Part shown: positions 9,207 to 17,338 of the stretch, in pieces
How positions within the stretch are numbered: position 1 is the first letter of the stretch
Layout: the number at the start of each line of letters is the position of its first letter
Origin: CAYNYM01 sp049366815
GTDB taxonomy: Bacteria > Desulfobacterota > DSM-4660 > Desulfatiglandales > HGW-15
Direction: 5' to 3'
NCBI GenBank assembly: GCA_049366815.1
Contig: JBMNCO010000246.1
Span: 1 to 49,523, forward strand
DNA: 49,523 nt
Program-made: the position numbers and the translations under genes
The notes under the pieces: model-generated
Told to the model about the DNA's origin: nothing
The model's input: only the letters and a program-made list of their open reading frames with translations
Database searches by the model: none

Positions 9207-9530
9207 GTGATAAAACTCTACGATAAGATCACCGAAGCGAGGACCCTGCTGGAACTCCCGGAACAGGCCACTAAAAAGCAGATCAAAGCCAATTACCGGA
9301 GACTCCTCAGAAAGTGGCACCCGGACAGCTGCCGGGAGGACAAGACCCTGTGCCAGGAAAGGACAAGGGCCATCATCCGTGCCTACAATATCCTCGCCGA
9401 TTACTGCGACAACTACAACTACTCTTTTTCCAGGGAGGAAGTGAAAAAATACATTTCCCAGGAGGAATGGTGGGTGGAGCGGTTCGGCCAAGGCCCCGTA
9501 TGGAACGACAAGCCTCCAAACAAATTGTGA
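9207..9530 (+). CDS. Small J-domain protein
   Basis: 107-aa protein consisting of a J domain (residues about 10-75) and a short tail. Helix II has KKQIKANYRRLLRKWHPD with the essential HPD tripeptide at 38-40, followed by the helix III segment RTRAIIRAYNILADYCDNY. No zinc-finger or DnaJ C-terminal domain is present, so it is a specialised DnaK co-chaperone rather than DnaJ itself. The start is GTG with GAAAGGA upstream. Its partner cannot be told from the neighbours. Confidence 0.8.
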   Translation: MIKLYDKITEARTLLELPEQATKKQIKANYRRLLRKWHPDSCREDKTLCQERTRAIIRAYNILADYCDNYNYSFSREEVKKYISQEEWWVERFGQGPVWNDKPPNKL

Positions 9531-9672
9531 TCCACCCCCTTGTGAAGGCGTCTTCCCCTTTGATTTTAGGGCAGCCCTCCAATGGGCAAAAGGTCTTGCC
9601 GGCCCTTTTCTGCTGTTCCCACCCCACCACTCCGCCTGAGCTGATCCGTTCTTCTCACCCTGACCCCCGTTT

Positions 9673-10902
9673 TCAATCGGCGCGCCGCCTGGATGCAACC
9701 AAGACCACCCCTGCAACAATGGCTCCCGCGACCCCGACAGGCCAGAAGGCCCCGCCCAATCGGCTATATCTCACAAAGTCCACAGACATACCGAGGAGGG
9801 GAGCAACGACCATCGTGGCCACCGACTTTGCCTGACTTTCTATGGACAGGACCGTGGCCCCCTGGGTCTCCGTGGCGAAGGCATCAAATCGACTGATAAG
9901 GATCGGTCGCCAGAAATTCTGTATGAGGTAGAGCCCCAGAAATCCCAGCACCGCCAAGGCATGGCTCTCAAGGAATAACAGGGGAACCATGGCGGCGTAA
10001 AGCACAAAGACGATCTTCCACAGAAGGTATGCGCCTCGTTCCTCTCCGCCGCAACAGGCCGTGATCCTGTGGGATTTCCTGCTCGCATAGGCGGAGGCCA
10101 GGTGCAGCACCAGGTAGACCACCCCCACGATCACAGCGCTCCGCCGGGTTTCCGCCTGCCCCTCGAGCAGGGGAAGGGCAAGGGCCATTCCCAGTATCAC
10201 CGGCTGGAGATAATCACTGGCCGCCTTGAACATGCCTTCAAAACCCATGGACTCCAACATGAGGCGCCGCAGAGGACGTTCCCTTATGGCCTTGCGTATC
10301 GTCTCCCATAGGTGAAACAGGACGTCACCCGGGCGAATCCCCTCGGCCGGTTGTCCTTCAAGTTCCCTGGGGTAAGTCATGAAATTCAGGAGACCCAGCC
10401 CATAGGGTATGATGGAGTAATAGAATACAGTGCCGTAGTCGCCCTCCAACAGGACAAAAACGGTGGCAAGGACAATGGAAAAGGCGGAACCGATCTTGGA
10501 CCATGAACGCGTATACCCGTAAACCCGCGTCTTTTCATCGAGACGGCCCATGAGGCGGAGCCAGGTGAAGATCATGGCCTTGTGGGTCCCCGTTCTGAAG
10601 GCTTCTCCAAAGGCAAAAAAAAACATAGCAAGAAACATCTGCCAGTATTGTCGGCTGAGACCAAAGGACAGGAAAGAGGCCATGTAGGACAGAAAGGACA
10701 GCACCATGCATCTGCGTCGTCCATAGAGGTCCGCAAGGGCTCCACTCGGCACCTCCATGGCATTGATACACAATTCTCTGAAACCTACCAGGAGGCCGAT
10801 CTGCGTAAAGGAGAGTCCTCTTTCAAGGAAGAAAAGGATAATGAAGGGTTCGAAATAACGCTGGTTCTTCAGGAAACCGTAGAGAGAAAACCGCCCGAGC
10901 AT
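9673..10902 (-). CDS. MFS transporter
   Basis: 409-aa membrane protein with about 12 hydrophobic segments and the MFS motif A between helices 2 and 3 (GALADLYGRRRCM, residues about 55-70). The N-terminal half continues with RSWSKIGSAFSIVLATVF. It has an Arg/Glu-rich central loop between helices 6 and 7. The substrate is not predictable; the pattern fits the drug-efflux-like or uncharacterised MFS groups. GAGG lies 6 nt before the ATG. The gene is convergent with the J-domain gene. Confidence 0.8.
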   Translation of the reverse strand: MLGRFSLYGFLKNQRYFEPFIILFFLERGLSFTQIGLLVGFRELCINAMEVPSGALADLYGRRRCMVLSFLSYMASFLSFGLSRQYWQMFLAMFFFAFGEAFRTGTHKAMIFTWLRLMGRLDEKTRVYGYTRSWSKIGSAFSIVLATVFVLLEGDYGTVFYYSIIPYGLGLLNFMTYPRELEGQPAEGIRPGDVLFHLWETIRKAIRERPLRRLMLESMGFEGMFKAASDYLQPVILGMALALPLLEGQAETRRSAVIVGVVYLVLHLASAYASRKSHRITACCGGEERGAYLLWKIVFVLYAAMVPLLFLESHALAVLGFLGLYLIQNFWRPILISRFDAFATETQGATVLSIESQAKSVATMVVAPLLGMSVDFVRYSRLGGAFWPVGVAGAIVAGVVLVASRRRAD

Positions 10903-11007
10903 TTGGTCCTCACATCAAGGGGCCTTGAAGGGCCCGTAGCATCGCCGGAAACCAAAGGCAAACAGGGCCTGCCGGGATTATCTGCAAATGGTGGGAGGAT
11001 GTCAAAG

Positions 11008-11040
11008 AGAAAAGGCAGGTGATCGGACCCTGCCTTTTCT
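11008..11040 (-). terminator. Strong orphan hairpin upstream of the MFS gene
   Basis: Perfect 12-bp stem AGAAAAGGCAGG / CCTGCCTTTTCT with a 9-nt loop. Read on the minus strand it ends in TTTTCTCTTT, so it looks like an intrinsic terminator in the leader about 105 nt before the MFS start. No gene is visible on the minus strand just upstream, so it may be an attenuator or the end of a small RNA. Confidence 0.5.
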
Positions 11041-11548
11041 ATACTACAATGGTTAATTGTTATTTTTTCACAGTGCTGCTTATGATAGGGTTAGGTTGAT
11101 AGTTACCATTCCAACAAGTTTCCGGTCAACAATCTAAAACCGCTTTTCATGGATCACTTTCCGCTCCCCACTCATCGGAGTGAGGTCTTTGAGAATCATC
11201 GGAAGCGCTGTCCTCCGGGATCCTCACCTCGTTTATGTTAAGCACTGACTGATGCGTTGATAAAGATCATATCGTTTTCCTCCTTTTTGTCCATAGGGGG
11301 ATGACCTCATTTTTCTGTGGAAATTTCCCGTTTCATGGGGCTCTTTTCCTTTGTCCCATACAGGGAAGAAAGGTTGGACCCGCGGAAATGCTTTGTCGCA
11401 AAGGGGCTTCTCAACGCCGAAATCGACTATATAATCTGTTGCGCCGGGGACCTTTCCGGCCCCAGACCGTCCTTCCGCATCGGTGCATTGAAAAAAGCGG
11501 AGGTTCGGTGTAGACAGAGGGCTGTAGACCGAAATGAAAGGATAAATC
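11041..11548. other. Intergenic region before the EamA gene
   Basis: About 500 bp without a confident gene. A plus-strand open frame from 11337 (ATG; about 60 codons to the EamA start, continuing in another frame beyond it) has moderate coding character, but no ribosome binding site and no recognisable family. AT-rich sequence at 11041-11100 could hold promoters. I see no repeats of note. Confidence 0.4.
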
Positions 11549-12406
11549 GTGAGCTGGTACGGCCTTGCCATCTTCTCGCTTTTATTTATGGGGACCCAGA
11601 GATTTATGTACAAGGTCTCCGCTGAAAGGCGCTGCAACTCGGCCTGGACCACCTTCTCCTTCATGGGGACGGTCGCCGTCCTGAGTTCCCTCTTGTGCCT
11701 TCTCTCCCAAAATACCGTCGTGAATATCCCTTTTCTGATATGCATCGCCTTTGTCAACAGCGGCGCATTTCTCCTCGCCACCCTGACTCATATCGAGGCC
11801 CTGAAGCACATCCCGGCGGGGGTGGCGTACCCCGTCATCCGGCTGAATGCGGTCATCGTGGTCATCTTCTCGATCGTCTACTTTGAGGATTCCCTCTCCC
11901 CGTGGCAGGTCGTCGGCATCGCCCTGGCCATGGCCGTCATCTTGGTCCTCACGCGTGACCTGCCTTCCACCCGGGATTCCCGGACGAACATCAAACGAGG
12001 TTTGATATTTGTCTTCATCTCTGTCATCGGCGGGGCCGTCGCATCCATCTCAAGCAAGTTCGCGGCCGTTTCCACCGATAAAATGGCCTTTATCGCGGTC
12101 TCCTACACCATGGCCACCCTCTTTTCTTTTGCACTGAAAGAGAAATTCCAGACAGAAGAGTCAAACACCAACCACAGAGATGCGATCCTCATCGGCATCA
12201 TCATGGGAGTGATCAATCTGGCGGGATACTATGCCTTTTTGGCGGCCCTTTCGACAGGCCCCCTCTCAATCATTGCATCCATCGGAGGCATGCACTTCGT
12301 GATCGCCACCGTGCTCTCCAGACTGATCTACAAGGAAAAACTGACCCACCGGCGGATATTCGGTCTGTTTCTCACCATCCTGTCCATCATCCTGCTTAGG
12401 ATATAA
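11549..12406 (+). CDS. EamA/DMT family transporter
   Basis: 285-aa integral membrane protein with about ten helices arranged as two EamA halves, each with the family's final-helix pattern (SPWQVVGIALAMAVILVLTRD near residue 110-130 and HRRIFGLFLTILSIILLRI at the C-terminus). Members export or import amino acids, nucleotides or other metabolites; the substrate is unknown here. The start is GTG with GAAAGGA upstream. It stands alone and converges with the next gene. Confidence 0.82.
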   Translation: MSWYGLAIFSLLFMGTQRFMYKVSAERRCNSAWTTFSFMGTVAVLSSLLCLLSQNTVVNIPFLICIAFVNSGAFLLATLTHIEALKHIPAGVAYPVIRLNAVIVVIFSIVYFEDSLSPWQVVGIALAMAVILVLTRDLPSTRDSRTNIKRGLIFVFISVIGGAVASISSKFAAVSTDKMAFIAVSYTMATLFSFALKEKFQTEESNTNHRDAILIGIIMGVINLAGYYAFLAALSTGPLSIIASIGGMHFVIATVLSRLIYKEKLTHRRIFGLFLTILSIILLRI

Positions 12407-12498
12407 AATGATTGTCGTCAGCGGCATCGGAAATTCGGAGGACCCCCTCGCGATCCCGTCGCCCTTTATCCCTGATCTTTCGCACTTACATTCTGTCT

Positions 12499-12846
12499 TC
12501 AGGGGGTTACGATTGACGACTGCCCCCCTTTGGCCTCTTGCATTCTGGCCTCTTCCACGATCCGGGCGACCATTTGATTTACGGCCTCGGGGAACTTTTC
12601 AATGGCCTGCTCCAGGGTCTTTGCCTCGATAAGGCACTGAATGGGCACGGGCTGACCCTCAGGAGAAAGGAGTTGGGTATTTCCCATGAAGATCACCTCT
12701 CGGCTCCCGTCTTCGGAACCGTCCGCCTTGATGGGGCTCAGGCGCCTGATCGCACCGACCTTCCCGTCGGTGAAGGTCTCCTCACGGTAGAGATTATTCA
12801 CATCCATTTTGATATCTATGTGGGGCTGCTGTTGGTGTTGTGTCAT
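12499..12846 (-). CDS. Conserved small cytoplasmic protein, unknown function
   Basis: 115-aa soluble protein rich in Glu, Gln and Asp, without a signal peptide or membrane segment. It reads as a genuine gene: AAGGAAG lies 6 nt before the ATG and codon use matches the neighbours. The segment LYREETFTDGKVGAIRRLSP followed by REVIFMGNTQLLSPEGQPV looks like a conserved beta-rich core, then a helix (KTLEQAIEKFPEAVNQMVARIVEEA). I do not know a function; similar small proteins occur in Desulfobacterota from memory only. Confidence 0.65.
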   Translation of the reverse strand: MTQHQQQPHIDIKMDVNNLYREETFTDGKVGAIRRLSPIKADGSEDGSREVIFMGNTQLLSPEGQPVPIQCLIEAKTLEQAIEKFPEAVNQMVARIVEEARMQEAKGGQSSIVTP

Positions 12847-12956
12847 GTTAGTCTTCCTTATGTTTGTTTTCTCAAAATGATATATCGCCGACGAGGCGGC
12901 CGTCGGCCCTTCCCGCCCTTATCTGGATTGAGGACTGAGTGATTTATAACGGCTGA

Positions 12957-14087
12957 TCAGAGGCCGCACCACCTTCTGGCGATTTCCGCGTAGATCTCGA
13001 CGGCCGCCTCTATGCTGGACAGGTGGCAGTACTCATCCGTCTTATGGGCCAGGGCTGCCTCCCCCGGCCCCAGGATGAGGGCAGGAGGACAGCCGAAGGC
13101 GGGTTTGAGCTCAGAGGCGTCCGTAAAGTAAGCGACGCCGCGGGATGTGGGGCGCTCCCCCAGGAACGGCGCTGTGATATCGAAGACCTGCTGCACCCAC
13201 TCATCTTCCGGATCGCTCCAGACACTTCCTGCATCGATGATCCGCTCCAATTCAACCCCCTGTCCCAGACAGGCCTGGAGTCTCTCATGGAGTTGATCAT
13301 GGGGCAGGCCGGGGATGGTCCGGATGTCAATGCCGATCCGTGTGAGATCCGGGACGGAATTGACATTCAACCCGCCTGAAATGGTCCCCACGTTGAGGGT
13401 GGCAGGCCCCAGAACGGGATGGGGTTCCGTGCGGAATTCAAAGGCTTCCAGCGCGAGGACCGCGCGGGCGGCCTTGTAGATCGCATTCACGCCCAGTTCG
13501 GGCATGGATCCATGGGCCGTAACGCCCCTGGTTCGGGCCTCCATGAAAATGGCCCCTTTGTGACCAATGATCGGATAATTGGAACTGGGTTCTCCCACCA
13601 CGAGCGCACCGGCCTTCCCCAGTTCCCGGCCGCGGGAGCGCAGGTGGGCCGCCCCTTCGCAGCCCTGTTCTTCCCCCGCCGTGAACACCAGCTTGATCCC
13701 GCCCCTTCCCGGCAGAAAACGGGACAGCCCGATCGCGGCAAGTATCATGGCGGCGAGTCCGCCTTTCATATCGGAAGAACCCCTCCCGTAGATCTTCCCC
13801 GCCTCGAGGGTCCCTCCGAAGGGATCACGGCTCCAAGGCACCGCCCCCAGAGGAACGGTATCCAGGTGCCCACTGAAACATAGAGGGGCCTTCTCTCCCC
13901 CTGCCTCCCTCGAGGCGATGAGATTCGTCCTTCCCTCGTCATACTCACAGTAGGCCGTCTTGAATCCCGCCTGCTCCAGGAGCCCTCCGATGTAATGGGC
14001 ACAATCGCGCTCCCGGCCGGGGGGGTTGACGGTGTTGAAGGAGAGAAGCTTTTGAGTCAATGATAGGGCATCCAAAGTGCGGGGCAT
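12957..14087 (-). CDS. M20 family metallopeptidase (ArgE/DapE type)
   Basis: 376-aa cytoplasmic zinc amidohydrolase of the M20 family. SGHLDTVP supplies a metal His and catalytic Asp, GRGSSDMKGG the bridging Asp, TAGEEQGCEG the catalytic and metal Glu, and a C-terminal His near YCH is the last ligand. The inserted dimerisation domain includes VTAHGSMPELGVNAI. The family includes acetylornithine deacetylase, succinyl-diaminopimelate desuccinylase and di- or tripeptidases; the sequence alone does not separate these. I chose ATG 14087, giving MPRTLDALSLTQKLL, because it matches the usual family start; a longer frame to 14198 adds a non-family segment. Confidence 0.82.
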   Translation of the reverse strand: MPRTLDALSLTQKLLSFNTVNPPGRERDCAHYIGGLLEQAGFKTAYCEYDEGRTNLIASREAGGEKAPLCFSGHLDTVPLGAVPWSRDPFGGTLEAGKIYGRGSSDMKGGLAAMILAAIGLSRFLPGRGGIKLVFTAGEEQGCEGAAHLRSRGRELGKAGALVVGEPSSNYPIIGHKGAIFMEARTRGVTAHGSMPELGVNAIYKAARAVLALEAFEFRTEPHPVLGPATLNVGTISGGLNVNSVPDLTRIGIDIRTIPGLPHDQLHERLQACLGQGVELERIIDAGSVWSDPEDEWVQQVFDITAPFLGERPTSRGVAYFTDASELKPAFGCPPALILGPGEAALAHKTDEYCHLSSIEAAVEIYAEIARRWCGL

Positions 14088-14226
14088 CCTCTCTCTCTGG
14101 GTCAGCACCCACCCCCGGTGGCATCCACACACGTCCACGACCAGGCGGGCAATCAAATACATGCACAAGGGCTGCGAAAAAAACCTTAAACCGGGCACTG
14201 AATATCGACACCTGGTATCGTGCCTG

Positions 14227-14255
14227 AAAAATAAGGCCCTGATCAGGCAGGGCCT
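14227..14255 (-). terminator. Intrinsic terminator for the small HTH gene
   Basis: On the minus strand an 8-bp stem AGGCCCTG / CAGGGCCT with a 6-nt loop is followed by TTATTTTT. It lies about 190 nt downstream of the HTH-like gene and upstream of the M20 gene, and separates the two units. Confidence 0.65.
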
Positions 14256-14440
14256 CCACCATATTGGAACAGCGCGTAAAAATCAACATCCAATAAGTCG
14301 GCATCCTTTGCCGGCCCCGTTATCCTCCCAAGCCCCCTGGTCCACTTTTTTTATCCGACTCATTCCTATCCAACATCATCGCCGTCCCAATATGGAATAG
14401 GCCGATCCAAGGAATAGACGGGATGTTGTCCTCGCTGCGC

Positions 14441-14704
14441 CTATTTCTTTGCCGGGATGCGGGCGAATCTCTCCTCTTTGACCTCGTCGGCCTCCAGATA
14501 ATGTTCTAGAGGGATTTTCTCATTTTCGACAATCGTTCGAATTTCGGTGACATCCTCAACTCCAAGCCCCAACCGATCGGCGATTTCCCTGTCCGACAAT
14601 CCCCTGTTTTCCTTACCCGGCTCGAGGCGCTGTCTCGCATTGGTCAACCGCCAGACCTCTTCCTTGTATTGCTCATATAATGTTATGGAAACCGGCTTCG
14701 GCAT
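14441..14704 (-). CDS. Small HTH-like conserved protein
   Basis: 87-aa basic protein. A central segment LSDREIADRLGLGVEDVTEI has the pattern of a helix-turn-helix (sigma region 4-like), so DNA binding is plausible but unproven. AAAGGAGGTG lies within the longer frame, just before the ATG at 14704, so that ATG is the start rather than the upstream one at 14725. It lies 17 nt after the Fe-S reductase gene on the same strand and is probably co-transcribed with it. Confidence 0.6.
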   Translation of the reverse strand: MPKPVSITLYEQYKEEVWRLTNARQRLEPGKENRGLSDREIADRLGLGVEDVTEIRTIVENEKIPLEHYLEADEVKEERFARIPAKK

Positions 14705-14721
14705 GGCCACCACCTCCTTTG

Positions 14722-15558
14722 TCATGCTCTTTCAAGTTTTTTGCGAACCGCAGGACATCTCTTGAGGCAATTGAAACACTGGGCAGAAAGCTCACCGGCG
14801 TATGCGATGCCCCGTACCGCCCGGCTGAAATGGCTTCCAAAGAGAATGGCCTTCCTGCGGCCTGCATCCGGTTCATTGACGGCCTCCAGGAGCAACTTTT
14901 GAAAGACATCCATGGCCGCAGTTTGGGCCCTCGGGTAACAGCGGTCCTGGCGGTACTCCATCCACCCGATTCCACCCTCGACAATTTCACCCGACAAACA
15001 GTCCGGACACGCAGAGAGACACGGTGTGGTCCGCCTTTTTTCCCAAAGGCGCACACAGCTTGGATGAGGGCAGACGGGTTCTGAAAGTGGGCCATCGGCC
15101 GCAAGGGGCATCGTTGTGATGACCCCGTTAAAATAGAGCAGGCCGAAGCGGGGGTTCAAGATGATACCCGCCGCCATGGAGCGGGTCCCAAGCCCTGCCA
15201 TTTCAGCGCAGAGTTTCAGACTGAGATAGGGATAATGGCCCGTATGGTTTCCGGTGGGAATGGGTATGGTGTAATATCCGAAACGATCCTCAAGAAAATA
15301 GGAAAGCCTTCGCGCTGCGGCCCCGATCTCACCTCGGCTGTATCCAATGCTTCCCAGCACGCGGTTGCTGCCGGTTCTCCAGGCTCCCGCGGTGGGTTGT
15401 CCGCCACCGAGCACCACCACACTCCTGGCATGACGAAGCAAGTCGTCCGGGCGATGTCCGGCCGGTGCATATTGGTCAATGGCCACGACCGATGCAATCC
15501 CCACGGCTCTTGCTCCCAGGGAAAGAGCCTTCTCTTTGATCTCTCTTTCAGCATCCAA
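14722..15558 (-). CDS. QueG-like iron-sulfur protein (epoxyqueuosine reductase related)
   Basis: 278-aa protein related to the epoxyqueuosine reductase family and its uncharacterised paralogues. The N-terminal half has ALSLGARAVGIASV and SVVVLGG as in QueG-like cobamide-binding folds. The C-terminal half carries Cys clusters: CPHPSC, then CLSACPDC, then CFNCLKRCP, which could bind one or two 4Fe-4S clusters. The spacing differs from canonical QueG, so true queuosine synthesis is doubtful; related proteins occur as reductive-dehalogenase-like relatives in anaerobes. I chose TTG 15558, 8 nt after AAAGGAG; the GTG at 15567 abuts that site. Confidence 0.65.
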   Translation of the reverse strand: MDAEREIKEKALSLGARAVGIASVVAIDQYAPAGHRPDDLLRHARSVVVLGGGQPTAGAWRTGSNRVLGSIGYSRGEIGAAARRLSYFLEDRFGYYTIPIPTGNHTGHYPYLSLKLCAEMAGLGTRSMAAGIILNPRFGLLYFNGVITTMPLAADGPLSEPVCPHPSCVRLWEKRRTTPCLSACPDCLSGEIVEGGIGWMEYRQDRCYPRAQTAAMDVFQKLLLEAVNEPDAGRRKAILFGSHFSRAVRGIAYAGELSAQCFNCLKRCPAVRKKLERA

Positions 15559-15752
15559 TTGAATCACTCCTTTGTTTCAGGAATCACCCCTGTGCCCCGG
15601 ATCCCTGATAACGCATTCCTGCATTGACAAGAAAAAAACCACATTCCGACGGCTCGCATGGGCCTCTCAAGGTGAGACCCCACGACGGAGACGACATCAA
15701 AACCCTGCTGGACCTTGGTTCCTGATTCCAACAATCTGAATGACCCGGCTTT

Positions 15753-16901
15753 CTAATGATCATCGAGCACCCTGACAAGAAAACAACCGCCCAATGTCAG
15801 GACACCCGCGGAAAAAATGCCGAACTCAAAATTCCACACCTCTGCCACCACCCCCAAGAGAAAAGGGGCAAGGCCGTTGCCGATGACACCGGTCATGGCC
15901 ATAAGCATTCCCGTAAAGATGCTTCTCTCACTCAGGCTGGTCAGTCTGGAAATGGCCACGAGCCCGACCGGAAAAAACAGGACACTGAAGGTGGCCTGAA
16001 AAAAAAGTACCGCGGCCAGCAACCACAATGTCTTTGTGAATGCGAGGCCCATGGTCGTTGCACCCGTCAGGAACAGGGTTACAAGCATGATACCCTTGAT
16101 CCTGAACCTGTCCAGGACAAAACCAACCACAATGACGATAAAAAGGCCTCCTATCCTTGAAACCCCGAACAGCTTATTGGCAAACTCCGGGTCCATTCCC
16201 CTTTCTTTGACAAGGTACAGCGGCAGGATATTGTAGATCCCGTTGCAATCTATGACGGCCAGGGCCCAGACGGCGGCGATGAGCCAGAATTCTTTCCTCT
16301 TTGCTACATTGGTAAAGTGGGCCCTTTGTTCCTTTTTTGGCCGAGGATCCGGAGAAAATCCCCAAAAGACGAAGAGCACGACCAAACCGGCCCCGCTCAG
16401 GATGACAAAAAGGGTCCTCCACTGAAAAGTTCCCAGGCCGTATGCGGCAAGCAGAGGAATTGTGAGGAGGCTGAAACTGGGCGCTGTTTCGTGAAAAGAG
16501 ATGGCCTTGCCCCAGTGCTCGCGGTTGAAGACGGTTGTGATGAGGGGAATGGCACAGGGCACATAGAGCCCGAAACCAACCCCCAGGAAGAAGGCCAGGA
16601 CGGCAAAAAGGGCATAGCTTTCCACATGTCCCATAGAAAAAAGGGCTGAGATCAATATCAAAAAACACGATATTATCGACCATTTATACCCGATTCGGAC
16701 AGGCAGGAATCCGGAAAGCAAGAGTGCGGCGGTGGCACCAACCGAATAGAAGAAAAAAATGCCTCCGGCAAAGGCGTGACCGATGGCGAATTCATCTTCG
16801 ATCATCGGCAGAAGAGGGGATAATAGGGCGCGGGATGAAAACGTGAGATACCAAAGGCCCCAGAAGAGCAAGAGGACGACAATGTTGACACGCGGGCGCA
16901 T
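15753..16901 (-). CDS. MFS transporter
   Basis: 382-aa, 12-helix MFS protein. Helix 1 follows MRPRVNIVVLLLFWGLWYLT, and the loop between helices 2 and 3 has a reduced motif A (GFLPVRIGYKW). The central loop reads PDPRPKKEQRA. The pattern fits the oxalate/formate antiporter or sugar-acid type of MFS, but no substrate can be assigned. GGAGG in AAAAAGGAGGGGCAT precedes the ATG at 16901; the longer frame to 17021 has no site and overlaps the leader region of the next operon. Confidence 0.8.
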   Translation of the reverse strand: MRPRVNIVVLLLFWGLWYLTFSSRALLSPLLPMIEDEFAIGHAFAGGIFFFYSVGATAALLLSGFLPVRIGYKWSIISCFLILISALFSMGHVESYALFAVLAFFLGVGFGLYVPCAIPLITTVFNREHWGKAISFHETAPSFSLLTIPLLAAYGLGTFQWRTLFVILSGAGLVVLFVFWGFSPDPRPKKEQRAHFTNVAKRKEFWLIAAVWALAVIDCNGIYNILPLYLVKERGMDPEFANKLFGVSRIGGLFIVIVVGFVLDRFRIKGIMLVTLFLTGATTMGLAFTKTLWLLAAVLFFQATFSVLFFPVGLVAISRLTSLSERSIFTGMLMAMTGVIGNGLAPFLLGVVAEVWNFEFGIFSAGVLTLGGCFLVRVLDDH

Positions 16902-17034
16902 ATGCCCCTCCTTTTTGTATGGACAATCGGCAAGGTTCGATATATTCCGGCCGTGGCCGATAAAGTTACCACATCCTGACACCGGGGTGAAATGAGATAA
17001 GAGGGGGACAACCATCAACATGGAAATCGCGATC

Positions 17035-17063
17035 TTGACATCTGTTTTTCAACATATTATTAT
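17035..17063 (+). promoter_or_regulatory. Predicted sigma-70 promoter for ilvBN
   Basis: A perfect TTGACA (17035-17040) and TATTAT (17058-17063) are separated by 17 bp. Transcription would start near 17070, about 30 nt before the leader peptide ATG. This is the best consensus promoter I found in the window. Confidence 0.75.
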
Positions 17064-17100
17064 AAATAGAATTTAATCTTATCTGAGGTCTGATTCTGCA

Positions 17101-17202
17101 ATGATGTGCGATCGCGACAACACCTTCGCTCTCTCCGAACTTCCCTTGCTAGGGGTAGTCGTAGGTGTCGGAGTAGGCGTAGTTGACGCCTTCGCGCCTT
17201 AG
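17101..17202 (+). CDS. Val/Leu-rich leader peptide of the ilvBN attenuator
   Basis: A 33-codon frame starts with two ATG codons and ends with TAG at 17200-17202. Its middle encodes LPLLGVVVGVGVGVVDAF, giving 7 Val and 4 Leu codons and no Ile. It sits between a strong promoter and an intrinsic terminator in front of acetolactate synthase genes. That is the layout of ribosome-mediated attenuation, in which stalling at Val and Leu codons when charged tRNA is scarce prevents the terminator from forming. The ribosome binding site is weak (GAGG, 13-16 nt before the ATGs). The glycine interspersed with valine is unusual for such leaders. A chance frame with this composition at this place is unlikely. 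Confidence 0.82.
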   Translation: MMCDRDNTFALSELPLLGVVVGVGVGVVDAFAP

Positions 17203-17236
17203 CGGGATTCGCCCAAAACCTGAATAACAAAATCAC

Positions 17237-17275
17237 AATCCCTGCCGGCGCGAGCCTCCGGCGGGGATTTTTTTT
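17237..17275 (+). terminator. ilvBN attenuator terminator
   Basis: A 12-bp stem (AATCCCTGCCGG / CCGGCGGGGATT, one G-U pair) with a 9-nt loop is followed by a run of eight T, 35 nt after the leader stop. The segment 17192-17208 (TCGCGCC then GCGGGAT), spanning the leader's last codons and stop, can instead pair with 17238-17253 and would form the antiterminator. A small hairpin GGCGT / ACGCC at the end of the leader frame could be the protector. Transcription reaches ilvB only when the antiterminator forms. Confidence 0.85.
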
Positions 17276-17338
17276 GATCGTTTCAGCCCGCCCCGGACCC
17301 GCCGCCTCACCAGGGAACCAAAAAAGGAGACCAGATAC

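Noticed and set aside
11317..11548. Open frame upstream of the EamA gene
   Set aside because: No ribosome binding site, no family resemblance, and it runs into the EamA gene in another frame.
11233..11781. Long minus-strand open frame across the EamA start
   Set aside because: It is antisense to a clear membrane protein gene and has no recognisable domain; a shadow frame.
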